Counted from the first letter of the stretch, positions 7,416 through 14,370 are shown. The stretch: DNA of 14,548 nt from Candidatus Caenarcanales bacterium (GCA_947489925.1 CANLFK010000037.1:1-14548); one strand, 5' to 3'. The notes: generated by a model from the letters alone, not told the origin. A program made the numbers and translations.

Positions 7416-8912
7416 TTAGTCAATTTGAGCTTTTTGTAATTTTTCAGAATAATCTAAATAAATTGTTTTGTATTGAGTATAAGTATCAAGTGCTAAAACT
7501 CCACCTTCTCGAGATCCATTACCCGTATTTTTCCAGCCGCCAAAGGCTGAAGCTCCGCCACATTCTGCTCCGATAGTTGGGGCATTAATATAAGTTAAAC
7601 CTGCTTCTAGTTGATTGGTAGCTTGCATAGCTAAGTTTATATTTTGTGTATAAATAGACAAAGACAATCCGTAATCAGTATTATTAGCTATTTCAATGGC
7701 TTCTTCAAATGAATTAACTTCAAGTATTGATAAAACTGGCCCAAAAACTTCTTGCTTAGCAATTTCTAGGTGGGGCTTTATGTCTGTCAAAATAGTTGGA
7801 GCATAAAAATAACCATTTTTCAAATCAGCCGACTCAAGCTTTTGACCACCACAAATTAATTTTGCACCGTCTTTAATTGCCCGCATTACAAAATCATTTA
7901 CTTTTTCACGATGTTCAGCTGAAATTAAAGGTCCAATCTGATTATCTGGATTTAAACCATTACCAATTTTTAAATTATTAGCGGCTTTAATTAATTTCTG
8001 GATGAAAATTTCGCTCCATTCAGACTTTTCTAAAATTAAACGACTAGTCGAAGTACATCTTTGTCCAGCTGTGCCAAAAGCTCCCCACAAAATACCTTCA
8101 AGTAATAAAGATTGATTTGCGTCCTTTAAAGCGATAATGGCATTTTTTCCGCCCAATTCTAAAGCACATTTTTTTAATTTACTGCCGCATATTTCCGAAA
8201 CTTGCTTGCCAATTTCAGTAGAACCAGTCAGGCTAATAACTTTTATATCATCATGTTCAGCCATTGCTCTGCCCAAATCACCGCCACCAAATATAATTGA
8301 AGCACAACCTTTTGGCAGACCAGCTTTATACAGATTTTCAATTAATAAATAACCCGAGAGAGGAGCTTTTTCGGAAGGTTTTAAAATTACAACATTTCCA
8401 GCAATCAAAGCGGGAGCAATTTTCCAACTAGGCACAGCACTCGGGAAATTCCAAGCACTAATTAAACCACAAATACCAATTGGTTGCCGAATTGTAATAA
8501 TAGACTTATTGTGTAATTCACTTTGTCCAGTCATTCCATAAAGTCTGCGACCTTCGCCTGCAAAAAATAAATAAGTGTCAATTACTTCTTGTATTTCTCC
8601 CAAAGCTTCAATTAAAGGTTTTCCAGTTTCTTGGGTTAATATTTGAGCTAGTTTTTCTTTTTCGCTAATTGTAATTTGGGCGGCTTTATATAAAATTTCA
8701 GCTCTCTGTGGGGCTGGTGTAGTTTTCCAAGTTTTAAAAGCTATTTTCGCCACTGAGACGGCTTTTTCTAAATCTTGAATATTAGACTTTTGGAATTTAC
8801 CAATTAATTGATTTTTATCAGCTGGATTATATTTTTCAAATTCCTCACCAGAACTGCTTAAACTTAATTCACCACCAATATTATTTAAAAAACTATTACC
8901 TAAAATATTCAT
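7416..8912 (-). CDS. NAD(P)+-dependent aldehyde dehydrogenase
   Basis: The 498-residue ALDH-superfamily enzyme oxidises an aldehyde to its acid. All key residues are present: N155 in SAWNFP, K178 in ILKPSE, the cofactor glycine/serine G230-S231 in SLTGSTEIG, the general base E252 in ALELGGKN and the nucleophile C286 in GTAGQRCTSTSR. GRRLYGMTGQSELHNK and FGGWKNTGNGSREGG resemble the alpha-ketoglutarate-semialdehyde dehydrogenase and ALDH7 branches, but I cannot fix the substrate. The gene begins 5 bases after the accB stop, and its Shine-Dalgarno GGAAG (8922-8926) lies inside the end of accB. It is therefore the third gene of an efp-accB-ALDH operon. As I recall, the cyanobacterial counterpart of this slot often holds pdxA. 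The product is cytoplasmic; no signal peptide is seen. Confidence 0.92.
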   Translation of the reverse strand: MNILGNSFLNNIGGELSLSSSGEEFEKYNPADKNQLIGKFQKSNIQDLEKAVSVAKIAFKTWKTTPAPQRAEILYKAAQITISEKEKLAQILTQETGKPLIEALGEIQEVIDTYLFFAGEGRRLYGMTGQSELHNKSIITIRQPIGICGLISAWNFPSAVPSWKIAPALIAGNVVILKPSEKAPLSGYLLIENLYKAGLPKGCASIIFGGGDLGRAMAEHDDIKVISLTGSTEIGKQVSEICGSKLKKCALELGGKNAIIALKDANQSLLLEGILWGAFGTAGQRCTSTSRLILEKSEWSEIFIQKLIKAANNLKIGNGLNPDNQIGPLISAEHREKVNDFVMRAIKDGAKLICGGQKLESADLKNGYFYAPTILTDIKPHLEIAKQEVFGPVLSILEVNSFEEAIEIANNTDYGLSLSIYTQNINLAMQATNQLEAGLTYINAPTIGAECGGASAFGGWKNTGNGSREGGVLALDTYTQYKTIYLDYSEKLQKAQID

Positions 8913-8917
8913 AAATT

Positions 8918-9412
8918 TTAACTTCCAGCTTTTACTCTAAATAAAACTTGCCCATATTCAACAATATCAGTATTTTTAACACAAATTTCGGCTATTACAC
9001 CATTGATTTCAGCTGGCAATTCATTCATCATTTTCATAGCTTCAATAATGCAAACTGCATCTCCGATTTTAATATTTTGTCCAATTTCGACAAATGGAGG
9101 CGAATCTGGCGAAGACGAAGCATAAAAAGTACCAACCATTGGCGAAGTAATATCAATTAAGTTTTCGGCTGATTTAATAGCTTGAGGCTCTGAATATTTT
9201 ATCTCAGCTGGAATATTATTTAAAATTTGCGACTGAGTTAAACCATCACCAATCAAAGCTGTATTAATATTACTTAAATTATTAGCTAAATTATTATTTT
9301 GAGTCTCTTTTTTCAAAGAAATAGCAAATTCACCTTGCGTCAAACTAATTTCAGAGAGAGGTGTTTCAACTAATTTGTCTATTAATTCAAGTATTTGCTC
9401 ATATGTTAGCAT
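8918..9412 (-). CDS. accB: Biotin carboxyl carrier protein of acetyl-CoA carboxylase
   Basis: AccB carries the biotin that shuttles CO2 between biotin carboxylase and carboxyltransferase in the first step of fatty-acid synthesis. The 164-residue protein shows the family plan. Residues 1-36 form the N-terminal part (LTYEQILELIDKLVET then a FAISLKK strand), 37-85 a low-complexity linker rich in N, and 88-162 the biotinyl domain (SPMVGTFYASSSPDSPPFVEIGQ, in parts). Biotin is expected on K127 of EAMKMMNE. The ATG at 9412 has AAAGAG 8 bases upstream (9421-9426) overlapping the efp stop codon, so translation is probably coupled to efp. The efp-accB pair is common in Cyanobacteria and many Firmicutes. 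The biotin carboxylase gene accC, a frequent neighbour elsewhere, is not here. Confidence 0.95.
   Translation of the reverse strand: MLTYEQILELIDKLVETPLSEISLTQGEFAISLKKETQNNNLANNLSNINTALIGDGLTQSQILNNIPAEIKYSEPQAIKSAENLIDITSPMVGTFYASSSPDSPPFVEIGQNIKIGDAVCIIEAMKMMNELPAEINGVIAEICVKNTDIVEYGQVLFRVKAGS
8922..8926 (-). promoter_or_regulatory. Ribosome binding site of the aldehyde dehydrogenase gene
   Basis: GGAAG on the minus strand, 9 bases before the ATG at 8912 and overlapping the last codons of accB. It supports this start and translational coupling with accB. Confidence 0.6.
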
Positions 9413-9420
9413 GGTTTTAT

Positions 9421-9426
9421 CTCTTT
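9421..9426 (-). promoter_or_regulatory. Ribosome binding site of accB
   Basis: AAAGAG on the minus strand, 8 bases before the accB ATG at 9412. It overlaps the TAA of efp (9425-9427), which decides the accB start and suggests coupled translation. Confidence 0.55.
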
Positions 9427-9985
9427 AAACTCTGTCTAGGTAGGAATCATCACGGGTATCAACTCTAATTGTTTCACCAACATTTACAAAAAATGGCACT
9501 TGTATTAAAGCTCCAGTTTCGAGGGTAGCTGGCTTAGAACTACTAGCGGCTGTATCGCCTTTGACGGATGGAGGTGTTTCAATAATTTTCAATTCAACAA
9601 AGTTTGGCATTTCAATATTAAGAATTTGCCCATCACAATAAACTATCAACAAATTCATTTGTTCTTTTAAGTATTTTACTTTAGAACCAATACGAGCGGC
9701 TGAAACTTCAATTTGCTCAAAAGATTCATTGTCCATCAAAGCAAAATTTTCGCCAGCTTTATACAAATATTGCATTTCTTTTTTTTCGATATTTGCTTCA
9801 TCAAGCCGTTCTCCAGCTCTGAAAGTTTTTTCGATAGTATTGCCATTTTTTAGACTTTTCAATTTAGTCCTAACAAAAGCCGCCCCTTTGCCAGGTTTTA
9901 CATGCATAAACTCAATCACTGTCATAATATCGTGATCTACTTTTACTGTTACGCCTGGACGCAAATCATTTGATGAAATAACCAT
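9425..9985 (-). CDS. efp: Translation elongation factor P
   Basis: EF-P binds ribosomes stalled at polyproline and helps peptide-bond formation. The 186-residue length is standard, with three beta-barrel domains: KOW-like N-domain to about residue 62, OB domain about 67-125, C-terminal OB about 128-186. The tip of the first domain is HVKPGKGAAF with K33 at the site that is modified in other species, so this is a lysine-type EF-P rather than the rhamnosylated arginine type. No modification enzyme is encoded in the window. MVISSNDLRPGV and the C-terminal VDTRDDSYLDRV resemble cyanobacterial EF-P. The gene heads the efp-accB-ALDH run, 12 bases before accB, and has a good promoter at 10011-10039. 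Confidence 0.97.
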   Translation of the reverse strand: MVISSNDLRPGVTVKVDHDIMTVIEFMHVKPGKGAAFVRTKLKSLKNGNTIEKTFRAGERLDEANIEKKEMQYLYKAGENFALMDNESFEQIEVSAARIGSKVKYLKEQMNLLIVYCDGQILNIEMPNFVELKIIETPPSVKGDTAASSSKPATLETGALIQVPFFVNVGETIRVDTRDDSYLDRV

Positions 9986-10010
9986 AATTAATGAATTCTA
10001 AAACAAATAC

Positions 10011-10039
10011 TTTATAAGTAAAATTTAAGTAGTTAGCAA
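10011..10039 (-). promoter_or_regulatory. Sigma70-type promoter of the efp operon
   Basis: On the minus strand TTGCTA (10034-10039) is followed after exactly 17 bases by TATAAA (10011-10016). That is four of six and five of six consensus positions at ideal spacing. Transcription would start near 10004, about 20 bases before the efp ATG. The -35 sits inside a decamer (TTAGCAAATA on the plus strand) that recurs at 10201 and 10218, but no -10 is found at the right distance from those copies. Confidence 0.6.
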
Positions 10040-10070
10040 ATATTATATGGCGGTCTTTGGTTTTACCGCA

Positions 10071-10096
10071 AATCCAATTTATTAATTGAAATGTTG
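10071..10096. repeat. 26-base direct repeat, efp-side copy
   Basis: Identical over 26 bases to 10249-10274. It begins AATCCAATTTATTAATTGAA and ends ATGTTG. It is a copy of the last four sense codons and stop of thiL plus about 11 bases beyond, but stands alone here in non-coding DNA. It contains the short inverted repeat CAATT/AATTG. Confidence 0.9.
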
Positions 10097-10101
10097 CAGA
10101 A

Positions 10102-10202
10102 AAACCCCCAACCCCCTGAAAGGGGGCTTTAGAAGCTGAAATTTGAATGTATTATTTACTGAAAACATTTAGTTCCCCCTGTCAAGGGGGCGGAGGGGGT
10201 TT
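10102..10202. repeat. G/C-rich palindromic element with terminal inverted repeats, MITE-like
   Basis: The 101-base element starts AAACCCCC (10102-10109) and ends GGGGGTTT (10195-10202), a perfect 8-base terminal inverted repeat. Just inside each end is a strong hairpin: CCCCCT-GAA-AGGGGG at 10112-10126 and CCCCCT-GTCA-AGGGGG at 10175-10190. The 48 bases between them are AT-rich and encode nothing. The G runs stand out sharply from the surrounding DNA. This is the build of a non-autonomous mobile or REP/MITE-type intergenic repeat. On the minus strand the hairpins could also end thiL transcripts, the efp-side one being followed by GGGGGTTTTT. No short target-site duplication is seen directly at its ends. 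Confidence 0.7.
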
Positions 10203-10248
10203 AGCAAATAAAATTCTTTAGCAAATACTCTCTTTCAATCGTCAATTT

Positions 10249-10274
10249 AATCCAATTTATTAATTGAAATGTTG
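10249..10274. repeat. 26-base direct repeat, thiL-side copy
   Basis: Second copy, 178 bases from the first. It includes the end of thiL (codons for QHFN and the TAA at 10260-10262) and about 11 bases of the region after the stop. The thiL reading frame is left intact. The match stops abruptly on both sides. Confidence 0.9.
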
Positions 10275-11276
10275 AAATGATTTCTTCAAAGATTTAAGCT
10301 CCAAATTATTTCCTTCAAAGTCTTTAATTTCGATTCCAGAACCAGCTTTTACTTCACCAATAATTTTCCAAGGCTCTGGTAAATCTAATTCATCTTTCAA
10401 AAAAGCAGTGCCAATTAATTGATAATCTTCTCCACCATTCAAAATAATTTCGGCTGAGTTTAAATCTTTTAATTTCATATATTGTTTTAACTCTTTTGAG
10501 AGCGGTATTTGCTTTAAATTAACTTGCATTTGTACTTTGCTTTGCTCTGAAATTTGTTGCAAACAGTCTAATAATCCATCACTCGAATCCATTAAACAAA
10601 GAGCCGTTTCTGGTTTAATTAATTGCCATAATTGCCTTGCTGAATTTACCTGTGGATAAGGCTTTAAATGAGCTAATACTAAATCTGCAAAATTACTTTT
10701 CATTTCAATTTCATTTAAGTTTTCTTTAGCCGATTGCAAAATTTCCAAGCCAATATTACTATCACCCAAAGAGCCAGTTGTTAAGATTTTTTGTCCCGCA
10801 ATAGCATTAAATCTGTGAGCTGTTTTATATTTGGCACTTTCTAATTCAAGCCAAGCACTGCCCAAAATCGTCGCACTTAAGCATATTTTATCGGCTCTAG
10901 TTAAGTCTCCACCAATTAAAGTAACATTAAATTCTAAACAGCAATCATTTAAACCTTTAATAAACTCTTCAATCCAACTTATTTCGATTTTTTCAGGTAA
11001 ACTGGCTGTTAATAATAAATATTCGGGTTGAGCTCCCATAGCGGCTATATCACTAATATTAATGGCAGCTATTTTCCAACCTAAATAATAAGGCTTAATA
11101 TTCGGCAAAAAATGCACGCCTTCAATCATTGCGTCAGCAGATACTAATAAATTTTTAGATTGCAAATAAGCACAATCATCTCCAATTAAAGATGCTGTCT
11201 GAGAGCCGCAAATTTGTTTGATTAAATTAATAATTTGTTTTTCACGATTAATTTCAGTCGAATTATATTCTGTCAA
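10260..11276 (-). CDS. thiL: Thiamine-monophosphate kinase
   Basis: ThiL phosphorylates thiamine monophosphate with ATP to give thiamine pyrophosphate, the last step of cofactor synthesis, in the cytoplasm. The 338-residue length is normal for this AIR-synthase-like fold. Metal- and ATP-binding motifs are SLIGDDCAYL (D33, D34), SADAMIEGVHF (D48, H55), AAINISDIAAMGAQP (D76) and LIGGDLTRAD. A second half-site is MDSSDGLLDCL. The start is TTG at 11276: no in-frame ATG or GTG lies between it and the upstream in-frame TAA, and the next ATG (residue 50) is inside the conserved core. No good Shine-Dalgarno is visible, so expression may be low. The gene lies upstream of efp on the same strand, as in picocyanobacteria, but without the cyclophilin gene I recall between them there. 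No TPP riboswitch is seen upstream. Confidence 0.94.
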   Translation of the reverse strand: MTEYNSTEINREKQIINLIKQICGSQTASLIGDDCAYLQSKNLLVSADAMIEGVHFLPNIKPYYLGWKIAAINISDIAAMGAQPEYLLLTASLPEKIEISWIEEFIKGLNDCCLEFNVTLIGGDLTRADKICLSATILGSAWLELESAKYKTAHRFNAIAGQKILTTGSLGDSNIGLEILQSAKENLNEIEMKSNFADLVLAHLKPYPQVNSARQLWQLIKPETALCLMDSSDGLLDCLQQISEQSKVQMQVNLKQIPLSKELKQYMKLKDLNSAEIILNGGEDYQLIGTAFLKDELDLPEPWKIIGEVKAGSGIEIKDFEGNNLELKSLKKSFQHFN

Positions 11277-11369
11277 GGAATTACTTAATACTTGATGGAT
11301 AGATAAACTTGATTATACAATTATCTAAGAACAATAAATAATTTCGCTCTAAAATCGAAGTATTATTAT

Positions 11370-11441
11370 GGGTTATTAGCTCAACGGTAGAGCAGCTGAC
11401 TCTTAATCAGTTGGTTCCCAGTTCGAATCTGGGATGACCCA
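11370..11441 (+). tRNA. tRNA-Lys(CTT)
   Basis: A complete cloverleaf folds. The acceptor stem is GGGTTAT/ATGACCC with one G-T pair, and the D stem GCTC/GAGC. The anticodon stem is GCTGA/TCAGT with loop CTCTTAA and anticodon CTT at 11402-11404. The T stem is CCCAG/CTGGG with loop TTCGAAT, and the discriminator is A. It reads AAG codons. CCA is not encoded. It is the only plus-strand gene between thiL (divergent, 93 bases) and tgt (convergent, 7 bases). Confidence 0.96.
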
Positions 11442-11450
11442 ATCTTTTTT
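11442..11450 (+). terminator. T-run after tRNA-Lys, possible terminator
   Basis: The tRNA is followed at once by ATC and six T (11445-11450). The acceptor/T-arm of the tRNA is the only nearby stem, so this is a weak terminator candidate. The end of the T-run is shared with the tgt stop codon (TAA at 11449-11451 on the minus strand). Confidence 0.35.
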
Positions 11451-12582
11451 AAAAATTATTAGTTTTCATGGCTAAATGCCCCATTGGATGATTATTTAAA
11501 AAGTCAGTCATTTTATCGTCCAAAATAGCGGCTCTCATTTGCCTGCTTAAATTCAGTAAAGTATGTAAATTATGCAAGCTCAAATAATAATAAACCGTTA
11601 TCTCAGAGCGTTGAAATAAATGTTTTAAATAGGCTTTACTAAAACGCAAACAAGTCGCACAAGTACAATTTTTCACCAAAGGACTGTCTAAGTCTTCGGT
11701 ATTTGATTTTTTGGTAATACTTTCAGCTTTGCCAGTTTCGCCAAAATAGCTACCATGCCTTGAAATACGAGTTGGTAAAACACAATCAAACATATCAATT
11801 CCAGAACTAATACCGACAATTAAGTCTCTGGGCGTGCCAACTCCCATTAAATATCGAGGTTTATTTTTAGGCAATTTATTCGCCATCGATTTAACCACTT
11901 TATCTACTTCTTCACGGCTTTCCCCAACACTAATACCGCCCAAAGCATAACCTTCGGCATTCAAGGAAATTAATTGGTCTAAACTTTTTTGTCTTAATTC
12001 TTCAAAACGACCGCCTTGCACAATCAAAAACAATGACTGATAATCTTGTAATTTAAAATCCAAACATTTTTGTGCCCATTCATAAGTTCTTTGGACGGCA
12101 ATTTCAATGTCTTCAAAACTGGCATTTGCTGGTGGACAATGGTCAAAAGCCATCACAATATCCGCTCCTAAAGATTTTTGAATAGCCATTGATTCTATTG
12201 GTCCCATGCGATGGGTTTTTCCTTCCAGATCATCTTTAAAAGTAACGCCTTGATCATCTATTTTGGCTCTTCCTCGCCTCGCAAAGCTAAAAACCTGAAA
12301 ACCACCCGAATCGGTTAAATAAGCTTTTGGCCATTTGCTCCAATTATGCAAGCCTCCAGCTTTTTCAATGATTTTTTCACCTGGTCTAATATGCAAATGA
12401 TAAGTATTTCCTAATACAATACTTGCACCTAAATCTTCAATTGTGTCCCAAGGCATGCCTCGTACCGATCCTTTGGTAGCAACTGGCATAAAAATAGGAG
12501 TTTCAATTATTCCGTGAGCTGTTTCTAGTATTCCAGCTCTAGCACCGGTTATTGAGCAAGTTTTTTCAATCGTGAATTTCAT
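11449..12582 (-). CDS. tgt: tRNA-guanine(34) transglycosylase (queuosine pathway)
   Basis: Tgt swaps guanine 34 of tRNAs with GUN anticodons (Asp, Asn, His, Tyr) for preQ1, on the way to queuosine. The 377-residue length fits bacterial enzymes. Catalytic and substrate motifs are LTDSGGFQVFS (D91), DIVMAFDHCPP (141-151), GGISVGES and GIDMFDCVLPTR (D263/D266, holding the nucleophile). The zinc site is C306, C308 and C311 with H337 in LSLHNLH. The ATG at 12582 gives the canonical N-terminus F.I.KT....ARAG; no strong Shine-Dalgarno is visible. It follows the transglycosylase gene by 48 bases. Other queuosine genes (queA, queC-F) are not in the window. Its 3' end meets the tRNA-Lys gene tail to tail, which is not one of its substrates. 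Confidence 0.97.
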   Translation of the reverse strand: MKFTIEKTCSITGARAGILETAHGIIETPIFMPVATKGSVRGMPWDTIEDLGASIVLGNTYHLHIRPGEKIIEKAGGLHNWSKWPKAYLTDSGGFQVFSFARRGRAKIDDQGVTFKDDLEGKTHRMGPIESMAIQKSLGADIVMAFDHCPPANASFEDIEIAVQRTYEWAQKCLDFKLQDYQSLFLIVQGGRFEELRQKSLDQLISLNAEGYALGGISVGESREEVDKVVKSMANKLPKNKPRYLMGVGTPRDLIVGISSGIDMFDCVLPTRISRHGSYFGETGKAESITKKSNTEDLDSPLVKNCTCATCLRFSKAYLKHLFQRSEITVYYYLSLHNLHTLLNLSRQMRAAILDDKMTDFLNNHPMGHLAMKTNNF

Positions 12583-12630
12583 TAATATTTATAAAAAAAT
12601 TTAATCTTATTATTGCAAAATCTAATGAAT

Positions 12631-13248
12631 TTAGTTTTTCTCAAATTCAAATTTCTTTAAAGATTGATAAGCACCACTTACTTTTTTGACATAATCAATA
12701 GTTTCAGTATATGGTGGAATGCCATTGTATTTTACAACTGCTTGTGGACCAGCATTATAAGCAGCTAAAGCCAAATGCAAATTTCCGCCAAATTTATTTA
12801 ATTGTTGTTTTAAATAATTAGCACCGCCCAAGGCATTTTCATGTGGATCAAATGAATTATTTACACCTAAAGAATTAGCGGTTGAGTCTATCAATTGCAT
12901 TAAACCTTTTGCACCAGCTCCAGATACTGCATTTGAATTACCACCCGATTCAACTTGAATAACAGCTTTTATTAAATCCGCATCAACGCCTGTTTTAGTG
13001 CTAGCTTGCTTAATTGCGTCTTCAACAATCCATTGATTAGCTCTGGCTGGTAAATTATTGCGTATTTGACCCAAAACCTGACTGAATTCTAAATTATCAA
13101 GTTTGGTATCAGTATTTGAAATAGAATTTGGAGAGATAGACTCACCTTTAAGTGAATTAATTCTTTGATCTATAGACTGAATACGAGAATAAATTGAGTT
13201 TAAAGATTCAAGCGACTTTGCTTGTTGGGACTGTTGATTCGAAAACAT
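12631..13248 (-). CDS. Lytic transglycosylase (SLT domain) without signal peptide, flagellar type?
   Basis: Residues about 75-195 form a soluble-lytic-transglycosylase domain that cleaves peptidoglycan. The catalytic glutamate is E100 in AVIQVESGGNSNAVS, followed by AKGLMQLI (114-120), HLALAAYNAGPQAV and a final YVKKVSGAY. The first 70 residues are a polar, probably coiled-coil segment (SIYSRIQSIDQRINSLKG) and a linker with FSQVLGQI. There is no signal peptide, lipobox or membrane helix, although its substrate lies outside the membrane. From memory, proteins with this N-terminal pattern occur near flagellar genes in several phyla and are thought to leave through the flagellar export apparatus; that is inference here, as no flagellar gene is in the window. 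It lies between tgt and the ferredoxin reductase gene, all on one strand. Confidence 0.85.
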   Translation of the reverse strand: MFSNQQSQQAKSLESLNSIYSRIQSIDQRINSLKGESISPNSISNTDTKLDNLEFSQVLGQIRNNLPARANQWIVEDAIKQASTKTGVDADLIKAVIQVESGGNSNAVSGAGAKGLMQLIDSTANSLGVNNSFDPHENALGGANYLKQQLNKFGGNLHLALAAYNAGPQAVVKYNGIPPYTETIDYVKKVSGAYQSLKKFEFEKN

Positions 13249-13332
13249 AGTTTATTTTGATACTTCATTTTCTTTTTACCCAAATTTAATTAATGCTTAA
13301 ACTAATTATTATTTTTTAAGTTTTATTTTTAT

Positions 13333-14334
13333 TTACTTTTCACCAGCAGGTAATTTGGCACACCAAGCAGCACCTTTAATATCACCATGTATAGTTTTAT
13401 AAGCATAATAAGCCGAAGTAGCCGCCTCACCAAAACTAGTAATAATTAATTCTACTTTGCCTTCATAATGAGCTATATCACCAATTGCATAAATCCCATC
13501 TAAATTAGTTTGATAGCCTTTATGTGGATCAACTATAATTTTGTTGCTCTCAGTGTCTAATCCCCAATCTTTGATTTCGCCTAAATTAGTTAAAAAACCA
13601 GCACTAATAATAATATTATCAACCGCTAAAATTCTTTCTTCTTTGGTTTTATTATTGAAAATAGTTACTTCTCTTACTTCTCCCTCTAATCCACGAATTT
13701 CTTTAATTTCATAAAAAGGCAACATTTCTAATTCACCTATATTAGCGGCTTCTTTTACTTGCTCAATTGAACCACCATGAGCACGATAATTATCACTACG
13801 ATGTATTTGTGTAAGACTAGAAGCTGAATTTTTAAGTGATAAACTCCAGTCCATAGCACTATCACCGCCTCCGACAATCAAGACTTTTTTATTTTTGAAA
13901 ACATCTAATTTTTTAACTGTATAAAAAACACCTTTTAGTTCTTCACCAGGTACATTTAATTTACGGGGTTCAAAAGCACCTTTTCCAACCGCAATAATTA
14001 CAACCTTTGCCAAAAGAATTTCATTTTCATTAGTCATTAAATTCCAAATATTATCTTTTTTATTGATTGACTTAATGGAAGTATTAAAGGAAGTTTCATG
14101 TTTGATCTGGCTTAATTGCTCCTGAAGCTTTTCAATTAATCCAAGTCCTGTACATTTTGGTTGCGAAGCAATATCATAAATCATTTTCTCGGGATACAAA
14201 GTACTGCATTGCCCACCAGTTGAGCTTAAAACATCAATAATTAAAGGCTTTAACCCTCTTGTTCCACAGTAAAAAGCGGCCGCCATTCCAGCAGGGCCTG
14301 CTCCAATTACAGCAACATCAAATATTTGGCTCAT
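13333..14334 (-). CDS. Thioredoxin-reductase-like ferredoxin/flavodoxin-NADP+ reductase
   Basis: The 333-residue flavoprotein moves electrons between NADPH and ferredoxin or flavodoxin. The FAD site is VAVIGAGPAGMAAA (GxGxxG at 11-16). The NADPH site is VLIVGGGDSAMDW (155-163) with HRSDNYRAH at about 178-186 for the 2'-phosphate. A second FAD contact is YAIGDIAHYEG. GGQCSTLYPEKMIYDIASQP at 40-59 is the signature stretch of the YumC-type reductases (usually GGQLTALYPEKYIYDV). The CxxC active site of true thioredoxin reductase is missing, which excludes that function. The ATG at 14334 gives a proper N-terminus. A candidate promoter lies at 14371-14399. It is separated from the transglycosylase gene by 84 bases and is probably monocistronic. 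Confidence 0.92.
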   Translation of the reverse strand: MSQIFDVAVIGAGPAGMAAAFYCGTRGLKPLIIDVLSSTGGQCSTLYPEKMIYDIASQPKCTGLGLIEKLQEQLSQIKHETSFNTSIKSINKKDNIWNLMTNENEILLAKVVIIAVGKGAFEPRKLNVPGEELKGVFYTVKKLDVFKNKKVLIVGGGDSAMDWSLSLKNSASSLTQIHRSDNYRAHGGSIEQVKEAANIGELEMLPFYEIKEIRGLEGEVREVTIFNNKTKEERILAVDNIIISAGFLTNLGEIKDWGLDTESNKIIVDPHKGYQTNLDGIYAIGDIAHYEGKVELIITSFGEAATSAYYAYKTIHGDIKGAAWCAKLPAGEK

Positions 14335-14370
14335 TAAATTAAAATTGATTTTGTAAACTTGAATTATGTA

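Larger units (their letters stand above)
10033..10227. repeat. Three copies of the decamer TTAGCAAATA
   Basis: Exact copies lie at 10033-10042, 10201-10210 and 10218-10227; the last two share one more T on the left and are 17 bases apart. The first and third copies each precede one copy of the 26-base direct repeat (by 28 and 21 bases). They may therefore be the outer part of an older, larger duplication of about 60 bases whose middle has diverged. Confidence 0.6.

Noticed and set aside
6669..7576. Open frames at 6669-6893 (minus) and 6801-7145, 7182-7394 and 7391-7576 (plus)
   Set aside because: They lie wholly or mostly over gatA or the 3' end of the aldehyde dehydrogenase gene in other frames. 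Their translations have no protein-like pattern, and both real genes carry complete catalytic motifs.
8137..9935. Plus-strand open frames at 8137-8352, 8948-9160 and 9729-9935
   Set aside because: They are antisense to the ALDH, accB and efp genes, with low-complexity translations and no ribosome binding site.
10831..11031. Plus-strand open frame antisense to thiL
   Set aside because: It is a shadow of the conserved thiL frame, with no recognisable protein features.
11262..11276. TTGACA closely followed by TATAAT at the start of thiL (minus strand)
   Set aside because: Only three bases separate the two hexamers, so they cannot form a promoter; the TTG is better explained as the start codon of thiL.
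12583..12630. TTGCAA and TATAAA upstream of tgt as a promoter
   Set aside because: The spacing is 19 bases in a T-rich stretch and the match is only partial, which is not distinguishable from background.
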